DNA of 64,000 nt from Haloglycomyces albus DSM 45210 (lineage in GTDB: Bacteria > Actinomycetota > Actinomycetes > Mycobacteriales > Micromonosporaceae), in NCBI RefSeq assembly GCF_000527155.1, contig NZ_AZUQ01000001.1, forward strand, positions 1,795,615 to 1,859,614, written 5' to 3'. How positions within the stretch are numbered: position 1 is the first letter of the stretch; each line of letters opens with the position of its first letter. Both the position numbers and the translations under genes were made by a program. This document shows, one piece after another, positions 18,464 to 25,389 of the stretch. Under the pieces are notes generated by a model. It was not told where the DNA came from, made no database searches, and saw nothing but the letters and a program-made list of their open reading frames with translations.

Positions 18464-18559
18464 GGGCCAAGTGAAAAAGAGGCGGACGAAAACCGGTCAA
18501 AGTCGTGATGGAGGTGCAGGTCGTCGACTGTAGCCCCCGCCTACGCGGGGATAGCTCCC
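18309..18559 (+). repeat. Direct repeat, left copy (cas2 3' half + leader + first CRISPR repeat)
   Basis: 251 bp matching 29519-29769 with about 10 substitutions by eye (near 96 % identity) and no gaps seen. It covers the last half of cas2, the whole 66-bp leader and the first repeat of array 2. Weaker similarity continues some 35 bp further upstream. Confidence 0.93.
18464..18529 (+). promoter_or_regulatory. Leader of CRISPR array 2
   Basis: 66 bp between the cas2 stop and repeat 1. It is identical, apart from 2-3 bases, to the sequence before array 3. It ends with TGGAGGTGCAGGTC (18509-18522) seven bases before the repeat, a motif shared with all three arrays. It is short for a leader, so the array promoter may lie inside cas2. 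Confidence 0.7.
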
Positions 18560-18801
18560 GGCACGGCAAATCGGACCCAAGCGCGCAGACGTAGCCCCCG
18601 CCTACGCGGGGATAGCTCTCGGCACGACGGCGGGAATGTGGGAACTGTAGAGTAGCCCCCGCCTACGCGGGGATAGCTCCCACTACCCAACAGTGCGATG
18701 ACGACAATCCCCGTAGCCCCCGCCAACGCGGGGATAGCTCTACTCACGCCACCGGTTCGTACCGGGTAGACCGGTAGCCCCCGCCAACGCGGGGATAGCT
18801 C
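18530..18801 (+). CRISPR. CRISPR array 2 (type I-E; 5 repeats, 4 spacers)
   Basis: 28-nt repeats start at 18530, 18591, 18652, 18713 and 18774 with exact 61-nt periodicity and 33-nt spacers. The first three repeats have CCTAC in the loop and the last two CCAAC. The final repeat is intact rather than degenerate, unusual for a leader-distal end. It is followed within 25 bp by two strong hairpins. Confidence 0.97.
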
Positions 18802-18822
18802 AGGTCGCTCATTTTGTGGTGG

Positions 18823-18908
18823 GGTCCTGTCGGGGCTGCCCACCTACCAGAGCCCCGACAGGACCGGGGTTCTCTCTCCTACAGCGCCGGTTACCAGGAG
18901 AGAGAACC
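18823..18908. repeat. Two tandem perfect hairpins after array 2
   Basis: Hairpin 1: a 15-bp perfect stem, 18823-18837 with 18851-18865, 13-nt loop. Hairpin 2: a 13-bp perfect stem, 18868-18880 with 18896-18908, 15-nt loop. Neither has a T run on either strand, so simple terminators are not certain. The spacing between hairpins is only two bases. About 80 bp without a gene follow before the next coding end. Confidence 0.75.
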
Positions 18909-18990
18909 GGGAGTAAAGATCATGAATCCTCACGCGATGCACAGTGGCGGACGCGTTGACCCGGCGCGGGTTCGTTGGTTAGTGACGGGA

Positions 18991-19443
18991 TCATTTGGGG
19001 CGCCACCGGCGGCGTGGCCCCGGTACGACGCTCCCTCTCGGTGTTGTCCGATCAGGATCGAGGTGTGGCGACACGGCCGTATATAGCGTGTGGGCCAGTC
19101 GGTCGATCCAGGCGGTGTCAGTGACGGTGTGTTGGAACAGCCGGTCATCGTAGAGCACGATGGTCGGCCGGAGTGGGTTGGCGCAGTTGGCCAACACGTC
19201 CGGAGGCCGGTATTCCACCGTCACTCGGTCGTCCCGCAGTGTGTCCGACAGGCTCTGAAAACCACCAGCACCCGATTCGGACGTCGTACCGTCGACCGCT
19301 GCTTCCACGCCGCCACCGGAGTTGGTGGTAAGGAAGAGGAATACGTTTGAGGTCGACACGTCGAGGCGTCCGTGGAACCGGTAGGTCTCGTGGCGGATGG
19401 TGCCGAGGTTGAACGTCCCGATGGGGAGATAACGAACCGGCAT
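18991..19443 (-). CDS. Hypothetical protein, possible C-terminal continuation of the upstream long gene
   Basis: 150 residues from the ATG at 19443; a GTG two codons earlier is possible. The sequence looks like a genuine folded domain: 'RYLPIGTFNLGTIRHETYRF', 'TSNVFLFLTTNS', 'PTIVLYDDRLFQHTVT', 'IDRLAHTLYTAV'. It overlaps the last 300 nt of the long gene ending at 19145 in another frame on the same strand. Either the two are overlapping genes, or a frameshift separates parts of one protein. No family recognised. Confidence 0.55.
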   Translation of the reverse strand: MPVRYLPIGTFNLGTIRHETYRFHGRLDVSTSNVFLFLTTNSGGGVEAAVDGTTSESGAGGFQSLSDTLRDDRVTVEYRPPDVLANCANPLRPTIVLYDDRLFQHTVTDTAWIDRLAHTLYTAVSPHLDPDRTTPRGSVVPGPRRRWRPK

Positions 19444-20917
19444 ACGCACTCACCGCCCTCACCTGCTGTTCGGCCGCTTGGGTTTGCGCGTGGGCCTGGT
19501 CGTGTCCGTGGTGTTGTTCCCACGGTTGCAGGCTCCTCCGCCCATGCGTGTGCGCCCGTATCTGGGTCGGTGTCTGCACCCGTGTTTGTGGAGTCAGGAA
19601 CCCGTCGCGTTCGCTATATCTGTTCCATCGCGTGGGTGTGGGTGTGCGTTTGTGGAAGAGTTCCTCGATGGCGTGGGCGAGGCGGTCGCCGAGCTTGAAC
19701 GACTCCCGCCTGTCTCGTGGCAGGAGGCGTTGTTGTGCGGCCGTTTCGGTCCAGACGGGCCGGTCGCAGGCCCTCGCGTCCCATTGAATCGCCCCCAATA
19801 CCGTCGTTTCCCCGTCAGAGTTGATCGCGAGGATGGTGGCGGAGGTGAGCGAGGCTTGCCGCAACTCGACCCGATAATCTCGCCACCGGATTGCTGTGAG
19901 GACTTGTCCGTGGGTGGGATAGCCTCTTTTCTCCGGTGTTGTGGCTTCACCCAGGCGGTGCTGGATGGGGATTTCTTGGCGTTCGTATACCGACCGTCGC
20001 GGTCGGGAGACCCGTCGGTGGGCATATGGGCGCGAAAGTGACGTGTTCTGGTTGGTGGACTCGTGGTGGGCGGGCTGCCGGTAGGCAGGCTCAGCGCCGA
20101 CGGGCCCGTTGTAGGTGGACTGCTGGTGTCCCGAATTTTGGTAGGTGTCGGTGCGTTCGTGGTAGGTCGAACGTCGTTCGGTCGATGTTTGGCTGGTGGG
20201 CCATTGATTGGTGAGCGTTTGGTTCGCTTGACGCTGGTGGGCGTTCTCGTGGTGGGTTGAACGTTGCTCGGTGGGCCGGTTTCCGGTGGTGTCGTGGTGG
20301 GTGGACAGTTGGCGGGCCGGTTGTTCGGTAATGGCCTGGGCCGGCCGGGCACCCATCGACTCGCCCGATGCATGACCGCTCAGCGGTTGGTGGGTGTTGT
20401 GTTTGTGGTGGGTCGTGGACCGGTAGGCGCTGCTGAGGTAGGTGACGGGCTGCCCGGTCGTATTCCAATCTGCCGGTCGTCGAGTGCGACCGGACGGCGA
20501 CTCGACGCGATGGGAGATATACCGATTGTCGACCGTATGGCGGCCCACTGGTTGGGAGCTGCCCACGGTAGCCCCGGTCGTATTTGGTTCGCCCGATTCA
20601 TCGCTGGTGGTGTCGTGCCCGGCGGCGACGTCGAGTCGCGAATTGTGGTGGCGTCCCGGATCGTGGTGGTGGTTCGAGTCGGGATGACCTGTGGCCTGTT
20701 GCTGGGAGCCATGGCCCGGTGTTTCAAGAACAGTCGCACTCAAACGTGGTGAACTACTGGTACGTTTGTCGTCTCCCTGGGGTGCTGTGGTGACGGTGGT
20801 GAAGCCCGGTCGTATCTCCCATGCCTTCGAGCGGATGAGGATCATCGATACCGCCACCGGGTAGGCGATGAGTAGGACTTCGTAGACGGCGAACAGGTCG
20901 TGTGAGTTGATGTTCAT
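19145..20917 (-). CDS. Membrane-anchored His/Thr/Gln-rich low-complexity protein
   Basis: 590 residues. One N-terminal membrane segment (about residues 8-28, 'LFAVYEVLLIAYPVAVSMIL') is followed by about 300 residues rich in H, T, Q, S, N and R. That part contains imperfect repeats such as QRSTHHENAHQ, RRSTYHERTDTYQ and QQSTYNGP. A short globular stretch follows ('YRVELRQASLTSATILAI...TVLGAIQWDA', about 345-385). The last 100 residues are Arg/Pro-rich and look like an out-of-frame reading of the gene at 18991-19443, so the true C terminus is doubtful. The start overlaps the upstream stop (ATGA). Function unknown. Confidence 0.55.
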   Translation of the reverse strand: MNINSHDLFAVYEVLLIAYPVAVSMILIRSKAWEIRPGFTTVTTAPQGDDKRTSSSPRLSATVLETPGHGSQQQATGHPDSNHHHDPGRHHNSRLDVAAGHDTTSDESGEPNTTGATVGSSQPVGRHTVDNRYISHRVESPSGRTRRPADWNTTGQPVTYLSSAYRSTTHHKHNTHQPLSGHASGESMGARPAQAITEQPARQLSTHHDTTGNRPTEQRSTHHENAHQRQANQTLTNQWPTSQTSTERRSTYHERTDTYQNSGHQQSTYNGPVGAEPAYRQPAHHESTNQNTSLSRPYAHRRVSRPRRSVYERQEIPIQHRLGEATTPEKRGYPTHGQVLTAIRWRDYRVELRQASLTSATILAINSDGETTVLGAIQWDARACDRPVWTETAAQQRLLPRDRRESFKLGDRLAHAIEELFHKRTPTPTRWNRYSERDGFLTPQTRVQTPTQIRAHTHGRRSLQPWEQHHGHDQAHAQTQAAEQQVRAVSAYAGSLSPHRDVQPRHHPPRDLPVPRTPRRVDLKRIPLPYHQLRWRRGSSGRRYDVRIGCWWFSEPVGHTAGRPSDGGIPASGRVGQLRQPTPADHRALR

Positions 20918-21222
20918 TGCACCGCCTCCACGTCACAACCAGCCGGTTTGATCGATTCCCTGTCGTGATCGGTCGGTTGTGTCGGTTCAATATCGGGACA
21001 GACTCGAATCCGGTTGGCCTGTGTGGTGGCGGCGAGGTGCACGATCCAGGTTTGGATCTCGTCGGGAAGCGTCCAGTTGTTGTGTGGACGGATGTGTTGT
21101 CCGGTCGTGTGGACGAGTGCGGCGAGTTGGCCGTCAACGGTCACCCATAGGGTGGGGCGTCCGAAGCGTTGAATCATATCGACGCGGGAGCTCTCCCACG
21201 TCAAAGTGCCTATCAGTTCAGG
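20914..21222 (-). CDS. Hypothetical small protein, first structural gene of operon
   Basis: 102 residues ('MPELIGTLTWESSRVDMIQRF...TLWVTVDGQLAALVHTTG'). The start at 21222 is chosen because GGAG lies 9 nt upstream; an ATG six codons earlier is possible. The compact beta-rich sequence does not match a family I know. Its stop overlaps the start of the membrane-anchored protein (ATGA), so the two are coupled. The 299 bp upstream to 21521 hold no clear gene, only a low-complexity T-rich tract on the plus strand near 21450. Confidence 0.6.
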   Translation of the reverse strand, partial: PELIGTLTWESSRVDMIQRFGRPTLWVTVDGQLAALVHTTGQHIRPHNNWTLPDEIQTWIVHLAATTQANRIRVCPDIEPTQPTDHDRESIKPAGCDVEAVQ

Positions 21223-21521
21223 CATGTCGGTGATCTCCATTCTCCCCAGGTTTGGGGGATAGGTGAGAAACAAAGAAAACGGTCGAGGCGAACCGGCCCC
21301 ACCGATCACCGCCGAACCAGTCGAATCCCGTGTTCCAAGTTCCCGTTCCGTAGCGGAGTCACGAGCGCTGTATGTCCGCTCGTGGCCCTGTTGTGGGCAT
21401 GACGGGATAGCCGTGTGATCCCTGACGGGTTTAAACTCTGGCCCGTTTTTTGGACACGCGCCGATCGGGAATTAGCTGGTATTAGCGGTGAATGCGGTGA
21501 AGGTGCCGGTCAGGCGGCAAG

Positions 21522-21602
21522 TCAGTAATAGCTGACGCGCCCGGCGACACCGGCTCGTGACTGGAATTGAGCGTGCGAATGCACTACGATGAGTGAGAAC
21601 AC
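21522..21602 (-). CDS. Possible 26-residue small ORF/leader peptide
   Basis: A GTG at 21602 is preceded by a perfect AAGGAGGT with ideal spacing, giving MFSLIVVHSHAQFQSRAGVA and six more residues before TGA. It lies directly downstream of three hairpins in the leader and 300 nt upstream of the next gene. Its hydrophobic N terminus could be a small membrane peptide or a regulatory leader peptide. The evidence is the ribosome site only. Confidence 0.45.
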   Translation of the reverse strand: MFSLIVVHSHAQFQSRAGVAGRVSYY

Positions 21603-21633
21603 GAGACCTCCTTTCGGGGTTTTGTTGTTGGAG

Positions 21634-21733
21634 GCGACTCGCCAGTCACAAGTTGGTAGCTTTTCCTGGCGAGTCGCTGTCGTCGGCAAACTGGATGTTT
21701 GCCAAAGACCCCGGGCAATCATCGGGATTACCC
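21634..21733 (-). ncRNA. Structured leader RNA with three consecutive hairpins
   Basis: Read leftward: GGGTAAT/ATTGCCC (21733-21727 with 21719-21713), GGCAAAC/GTTTGCC (21703-21697 with 21691-21685) and a 12-bp perfect stem GCGACTCGCCAG/CTGGCGAGTCGC (21677-21666 with 21645-21634). A promoter-like TTGACT (21772-21767) followed 17 nt later by GACACT stands upstream, and the small ORF with a strong ribosome site follows. The arrangement suggests a cis-regulatory RNA. No known class is recognised. Confidence 0.5.
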
Positions 21734-21795
21734 AGCGTTGGTTAGTGTCGCGTATTGCTAACGCAAAGTCAACAAACACAAGCGCGTGTCGCGCA

Positions 21796-21834
21796 AACAA
21801 AAACCCGAGCCAGGTGTCACATACCCGACTCGGG
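21796..21834 (-). terminator. Terminator of the 22-23 kb leftward operon
   Basis: The stem CCCGAG/CTCGGG (21834-21829 with 21809-21804) is followed on the minus strand by GTTTTTGTTTG. It lies 40 bp after the stop of the 181-residue gene. Confidence 0.7.
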
Positions 21835-21873
21835 AGGTCGTGCGAACATGTACGCGCAGTGCGTTAGCGGCTG

Positions 21874-22419
21874 TTACAAGCGATTTGCCCAGTCTACCGC
21901 GTCTGATTTTGCCGTGCCTGACGTGGACAAGATCTCGTCCATGTTCTGTAGCGCTTCCTGGAGCGTCCCAATACCATCGGAAACCAGGCTGTTGCTGGAG
22001 CCATCCATAGCCTGCTCGATGATGGCAAGCGCTTCCTCTGCCTGACCGCGAGTGCCTTGAACTTGGGCGTCGCATTCGGTGCGGATGGAACCAATGATGC
22101 CGTGAACCGACGATTTTAGTTCAGAGATGGATCCGAATGGTCCGGCTGTTGCACTGTTGTTTGTTGTGCTGGAACTGAACCATGCTGTTGCGTAGTGTTT
22201 GCCGCCCTCGGCTGCCAATGCTCCAGCGGAGGCGCCCATTGCTACGCCCGCTGGTCCCATGGCTTTCAGGCCGCTGACTGCGCCAAGGATTGACCCGGCG
22301 GAGGTGAAGGCTGCTTTTGCTACGTCGCCTCCGGTGCGTGGGCGGGTTTCCTTTTCGACTTTCTTGAAGTCTCTCATGCGTTGGCCAGGTACTTTGCCGG
22401 ATCCGATGCGTTTGCTCAT
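21874..22419 (-). CDS. Hypothetical protein with Gly/Ala-rich hydrophobic centre
   Basis: 181 residues from the ATG at 22419, which overlaps the upstream stop (ATGA). The basic N terminus (MSKRIGSGKVPGQRMRDFKK) is followed by a small-residue hydrophobic stretch 'LGAVSGLKAMGPAGVAMGASAGALAAEGG', then a helical C terminus with heptad-like Leu/Ile ('ALAIIEQAM...LQEALQNMDEILS'). That C terminus resembles the helical hairpins encoded divergently at 23.2-23.7 kb. No family recognised. Confidence 0.65.
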   Translation of the reverse strand: MSKRIGSGKVPGQRMRDFKKVEKETRPRTGGDVAKAAFTSAGSILGAVSGLKAMGPAGVAMGASAGALAAEGGKHYATAWFSSSTTNNSATAGPFGSISELKSSVHGIIGSIRTECDAQVQGTRGQAEEALAIIEQAMDGSSNSLVSDGIGTLQEALQNMDEILSTSGTAKSDAVDWANRL

Positions 22420-23018
22420 TCGATTGGCTCCAGGAATCCGAAGTACATCGATACGAGTCCTAGCAATCCACCGAAGGTGGTCGTTGCTACGGATTCGGGG
22501 GTTTCGTTTGTGAATGCTTCTGCGATGAGTTCGCAGGCACGCCATGCTGATGCTTCGCGGTGAGAGAGGGCCCAGATGTCGCGTGTCCATCCGTCGATAT
22601 CGGCGTAATCACCAGAACCATCGGTGATTCTGTATTGTTCCGGCTGTTCTGGCGCGCTTCCTACGGCTGCGGCGGTGGGGATTACTGAGACTTGAGAGAG
22701 GAAGGCTGTGATTTCACTGGTGGTGGGTTCAAATTCCTTAAGGGCACCAAGCGTAATCAACTTGTCTATAACTTGGTCCAGATCATCCGCCTGGGAATCG
22801 TCGCTCTCGCGTTTTACCGCATCTTTGCAGGTATCACGAGTGACTTTGAGTTCATTATGAAGTGACGGTTCTGCGTGTGCTGCGTTCCAAGTTGACCATT
22901 CAATGGACGTAAGCTCTTCAATGCCATCGCCGATCATAAGGTCGAATGATTCGATCTCCTTCTTCTGATTGAGGATCGGTCCTAGTGATTTTCCGATGGG
23001 GGCGATGATTTTTGCCAT
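22416..23018 (-). CDS. Hypothetical acidic protein
   Basis: 200 residues. The ATG has GGAGA nine bases upstream. The N-terminal half is acidic and helical ('IGDGIEELTSIEWSTWNAAH', 'QADDLDQVIDKLITLGAL'). The C terminus 'TTTFGGLLGLVSMYFGFLEP' is hydrophobic and might insert in a membrane. It is coupled to the 181-residue gene downstream. Divergent from the coiled-coil genes starting at 23188. Unrecognised. Confidence 0.65.
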   Translation of the reverse strand: MAKIIAPIGKSLGPILNQKKEIESFDLMIGDGIEELTSIEWSTWNAAHAEPSLHNELKVTRDTCKDAVKRESDDSQADDLDQVIDKLITLGALKEFEPTTSEITAFLSQVSVIPTAAAVGSAPEQPEQYRITDGSGDYADIDGWTRDIWALSHREASAWRACELIAEAFTNETPESVATTTFGGLLGLVSMYFGFLEPIE

Positions 23019-23030
23019 CTTGACGGTCTC

Positions 23031-23102
23031 CTAGATCGTGTCTTTGCACTGCTCGATGATGGTTACCACCTGTTCAATTACAGCATTTGGGTTGGGAGGC
23101 AT
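23031..23102 (-). CDS. Possible 23-residue small ORF ahead of the 200-residue gene
   Basis: ATG to TAG encodes MPPNPNAVIEQVVTIIEQCK plus three residues, a plausible amphipathic helix. Its stop codon abuts the ribosome site of the next gene. The upstream ribosome site (AGGT) is weak. Support is limited to composition and position. Confidence 0.3.
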   Translation of the reverse strand: MPPNPNAVIEQVVTIIEQCKDTI

Positions 23103-23187
23103 TACCTGTCGTAACTGCAGTGGGGTGCATCGATTACGATCGACTACAGACCGATTAACGCATCCACTTTCTGGAGGTAACTGAAGT

Positions 23188-23439
23188 ATGTCGCTTGATG
23201 AAGTACAAGGTCAGATCCTGTCCGACATGCAAGCTGTCGAAGAGCTCGAAGCGAAACTCAACGAAACCAAAAACTCCATCAGTGAAGTAGCCGGACAACT
23301 CGAAGCTCTCAACTCAGGAAACGCCGGATCCGTCCGCAACGCCGAAGCCACCTACGACACTCTCCTTTCCACCGCCGCCGCACTGAAACAACAAGCGGAA
23401 GAGGCCTCCACTCATATCTCTGCTGCTCAAAACAACTAG
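23188..23439 (+). CDS. Small coiled-coil protein
   Basis: 83 residues, almost entirely predicted alpha-helical with hydrophobic heptads ('MQAVEELEAKLNETKNSISE', 'LLSTAAALKQQAEEASTHIS'). No Trp and no WxG motif, although size and helical-hairpin design recall small secreted actinobacterial proteins. Strong ribosome site TGGAGGT 10 nt upstream. Paralogous to the N-terminal 80 residues of the next gene, sharing Q-L-x-x-L-x-x-I-x-x-V and Y-x-x-L-L-x-x-A-A-x-L. Confidence 0.75.
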   Translation: MSLDEVQGQILSDMQAVEELEAKLNETKNSISEVAGQLEALNSGNAGSVRNAEATYDTLLSTAAALKQQAEEASTHISAAQNN

Positions 23440-23453
23440 GGCCAGGCGTATCC

Positions 23454-24143
23454 ATGGGTTTGGAAGAGGCTAATAGTCACAACCAATCCGACCAGCAAGC
23501 GGTCCATGAACTCACCACACAGCTACAAGGCACCCTCTCTACTATCGAAGACGTCCGGACCACCCTGGAATCACTGGGAGTCGGAGGCGACGCACACCTG
23601 ACCGGTGAGGCTGCCGATCGGTACAACGACCTACTATCCATAGCCGCAGAGCTGAGCCAGCAGCTTGAAGAAGCCGGAAGTCAACTCCAAGAGGCAATGG
23701 AACCACCGGGTAGCGGCACCAATGCCAGTACTGGAGGTGGAAACAGTGGCGATGTTCCCTTCACCGTGACCGTACAGAGCGAAGGCGACCCTCAGATATT
23801 CAACGAACCTGGACCATTTCAGAAAGAAAGCCACAACGCCGACGCTGACTCCGGCAAAAGTAAGATGCGTCGAACGATGCGAAACATGGTACGTAACGTT
23901 GGGGACCTAAAGAAGGCCGTTAACGATCACGGTACTTCTATGGAATCGACTGTCAAACACAATCCAACAACAGGCGAACGAGGCACCCTTGTGGATACGA
24001 CACCGGCACCCCAGAATCCGTCAACCGTTCAACCGCCGTTGAATGCATTCAACCCCGTTGACGCGACAGTGCACCTTGTTATTCTTGGAATCGGAGTTGT
24101 AGAAGCAGCCTCACGAGCGAGGAAGAAGGATTCTGACTCATGA
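23454..24143 (+). CDS. Coiled-coil protein with basic linker and hydrophobic tail
   Basis: 229 residues. N-terminal 80 residues repeat the helical hairpin of the preceding gene, followed by a Gly/Ser/Asn-rich linker, a basic segment 'KSKMRRTMRNMVRNVGDLKK', 'VKHNPTTGERGTLVDTTPAP' and a C-terminal hydrophobic helix 'ATVHLVILGIGVVEAA'. The design suggests a surface- or membrane-associated protein whose N domain pairs with the 83-residue partner. It overlaps the next gene by ATGA. Function unknown. Confidence 0.7.
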   Translation: MGLEEANSHNQSDQQAVHELTTQLQGTLSTIEDVRTTLESLGVGGDAHLTGEAADRYNDLLSIAAELSQQLEEAGSQLQEAMEPPGSGTNASTGGGNSGDVPFTVTVQSEGDPQIFNEPGPFQKESHNADADSGKSKMRRTMRNMVRNVGDLKKAVNDHGTSMESTVKHNPTTGERGTLVDTTPAPQNPSTVQPPLNAFNPVDATVHLVILGIGVVEAASRARKKDSDS

Positions 24144-24589
24144 CAGATCAACTGCACTATAGGAAGACAGTCGAGGCTGTTGCCACTAAAGACGTTAATA
24201 AGTTCAAACAGCTTCTAGAGTCATTGCCGGAAGACCAGGCACAGAAGTATATGACGTACCTGGCTGCGCTTTTTGCTGCCTTCCTTGAGGAGTACTTCAA
24301 AGATGGTATTAGCCGTGATGCCATCGCCGGTCTTGTCAACAAGCTGAGGTATGAATATCGGGAAGCCACCGAACCGAAATTCAACGCCCTCACCGCTGAA
24401 GGAGTCATACGAGGATCAGCGGGAGAACCACACCTTATGGACGATATTCCCACCAATGACGTCGTCCACGTCCAGATGATGGTCATCGCTGCCCTGGCAA
24501 CAGAAGGAACCACGACCAGACCTGATCTATACAGATTTCTGAATGAAGCCGATGCGATAATGGCTGAATGGGATACGCCAGAGGAATAA
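24140..24589 (+). CDS. Hypothetical helical protein, family member 1
   Basis: 149 residues, mostly helical and acidic. Motifs shared with the next gene: 'L..LF..FLE...KDGISRDAI', 'RYEYREA..PKFNALTAEGVIRG', then an aspartate turn and 'QMMVIAALA'. It begins MTDQLHYRKTV, similar to the remnant at 25113. Tandem small paralogs behind a coiled-coil gene are reminiscent of immunity-gene duplication in polymorphic toxin loci, but no toxin domain is seen. Confidence 0.7.
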   Translation: MTDQLHYRKTVEAVATKDVNKFKQLLESLPEDQAQKYMTYLAALFAAFLEEYFKDGISRDAIAGLVNKLRYEYREATEPKFNALTAEGVIRGSAGEPHLMDDIPTNDVVHVQMMVIAALATEGTTTRPDLYRFLNEADAIMAEWDTPEE

Positions 24590-24663
24590 GACACTGCCCC
24601 ACCTTGCCCGTCATTTCCCAGCCAGCATAGGAAATTTACTGACATACAGAAGGACGGGCGACG

Positions 24664-25110
24664 GTGGAAAATAACGACTACTTTATGAAGACCATGAAGG
24701 CTCACACTCTCGGGCGTACCGAATCAGTTGAATTGATCCAAGGGCTCCCGAACGATGGCGATTGGGGACTATTTACTCTGTCGACCTTTTCGGTGCTGCT
24801 TGAAAAAGCCCTGGACGACGACACCAGCCAATCCGCAGTTAAGCAATTTGTTGAACGAGTTCGATATGCATATCGAAGGGCTGACCCACCCTTCAATGGC
24901 TTGATCCTCGAAGGACTCATTCGCGGTCTTCTGGGCGAAGAAGCTTTCCTTGATGAGATCACGCCCGAACAACAATACGAAGCTCAGATGTTGACCATCC
25001 GCTATGTCGCAGAGACCGATGAGCATGTGAAGGCGCATATTGACACGTACTTGACCGACGCCGCTACGCTGGCTGATCAATGGAGCGAGGAAACCAGTGA
25101 AGGGTGCTGA
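24664..25110 (+). CDS. Hypothetical helical protein, family member 2
   Basis: 148 residues from a GTG with AAGGA upstream. Paralog of the gene before it: 'FSVLLEKALDDDTSQSAVKQ', 'RVRYAYRRADPPFNGLILEG', 'LIRGLLGEEAFLDEITPEQQ', 'QMLTIRYVA'. It carries the segment MKAHTLGRTESVELIQ near its N terminus, echoed by the broken copy at 25211. No known domain. Confidence 0.7.
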   Translation: MENNDYFMKTMKAHTLGRTESVELIQGLPNDGDWGLFTLSTFSVLLEKALDDDTSQSAVKQFVERVRYAYRRADPPFNGLILEGLIRGLLGEEAFLDEITPEQQYEAQMLTIRYVAETDEHVKAHIDTYLTDAATLADQWSEETSEGC

Positions 25111-25112
25111 TC

Positions 25113-25261
25113 GTGGTAGATGATGCGCACTATCGCAAAGGAATCACCAAGAAGTATCTTCGTTGGTGCGATTCCGTCAACGGCGCGTTGGCAGATTCTA
25201 GTGGGTGTGAATGAACCCTATTCCTGAGAAGGCAGCGCTACACGCTCATACTCTGGGATAA
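25113..25261 (+). pseudogene. Decayed third and fourth copies of the tandem family
   Basis: A GTG frame (25113-25214) encodes MVDDAHYRKGITKKYLRWCD and 13 more residues. Its start resembles the N terminus of family member 1 (HYRK), but it stops early. In a 4-nt overlap, ATG at 25211 opens MNPIPEKAALHAHTLG then TAA. AHTLG matches member 2, and the DNA beyond the stop (to about 25275) still resembles its continuation. Both look like truncated paralogs. Confidence 0.6.
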
Positions 25262-25389
25262 TGGTCAATCCGTCGCGTTGCGCTGTCGCGGTAATCAGTA
25301 TTGACCTTGAGCTCGTTTTCTGTAGCTCGCTGTTTCAGCAGAGAATCTCTGGTGTCAGTGCGATGCATGTCGCGAAGTACGCATCCGAA

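Noticed and set aside
18922-19086. 54-residue frame with a GGGAG ribosome site after the twin hairpins
   Set aside because: It lies partly antisense to the end of the 150-residue gene and has an Arg/Pro/Trp composition typical of non-coding frames.
19372-20752. Several long plus-strand frames opposite the His/Thr/Gln-rich gene
   Set aside because: They are Gly/Arg/Val-rich mirror frames of the low-complexity minus-strand gene and lack ribosome sites.
21589-21867. 92-residue rightward frame
   Set aside because: No ribosome site, and it runs through the leader hairpins and the leftward terminator; the opposite strand explains the region better.
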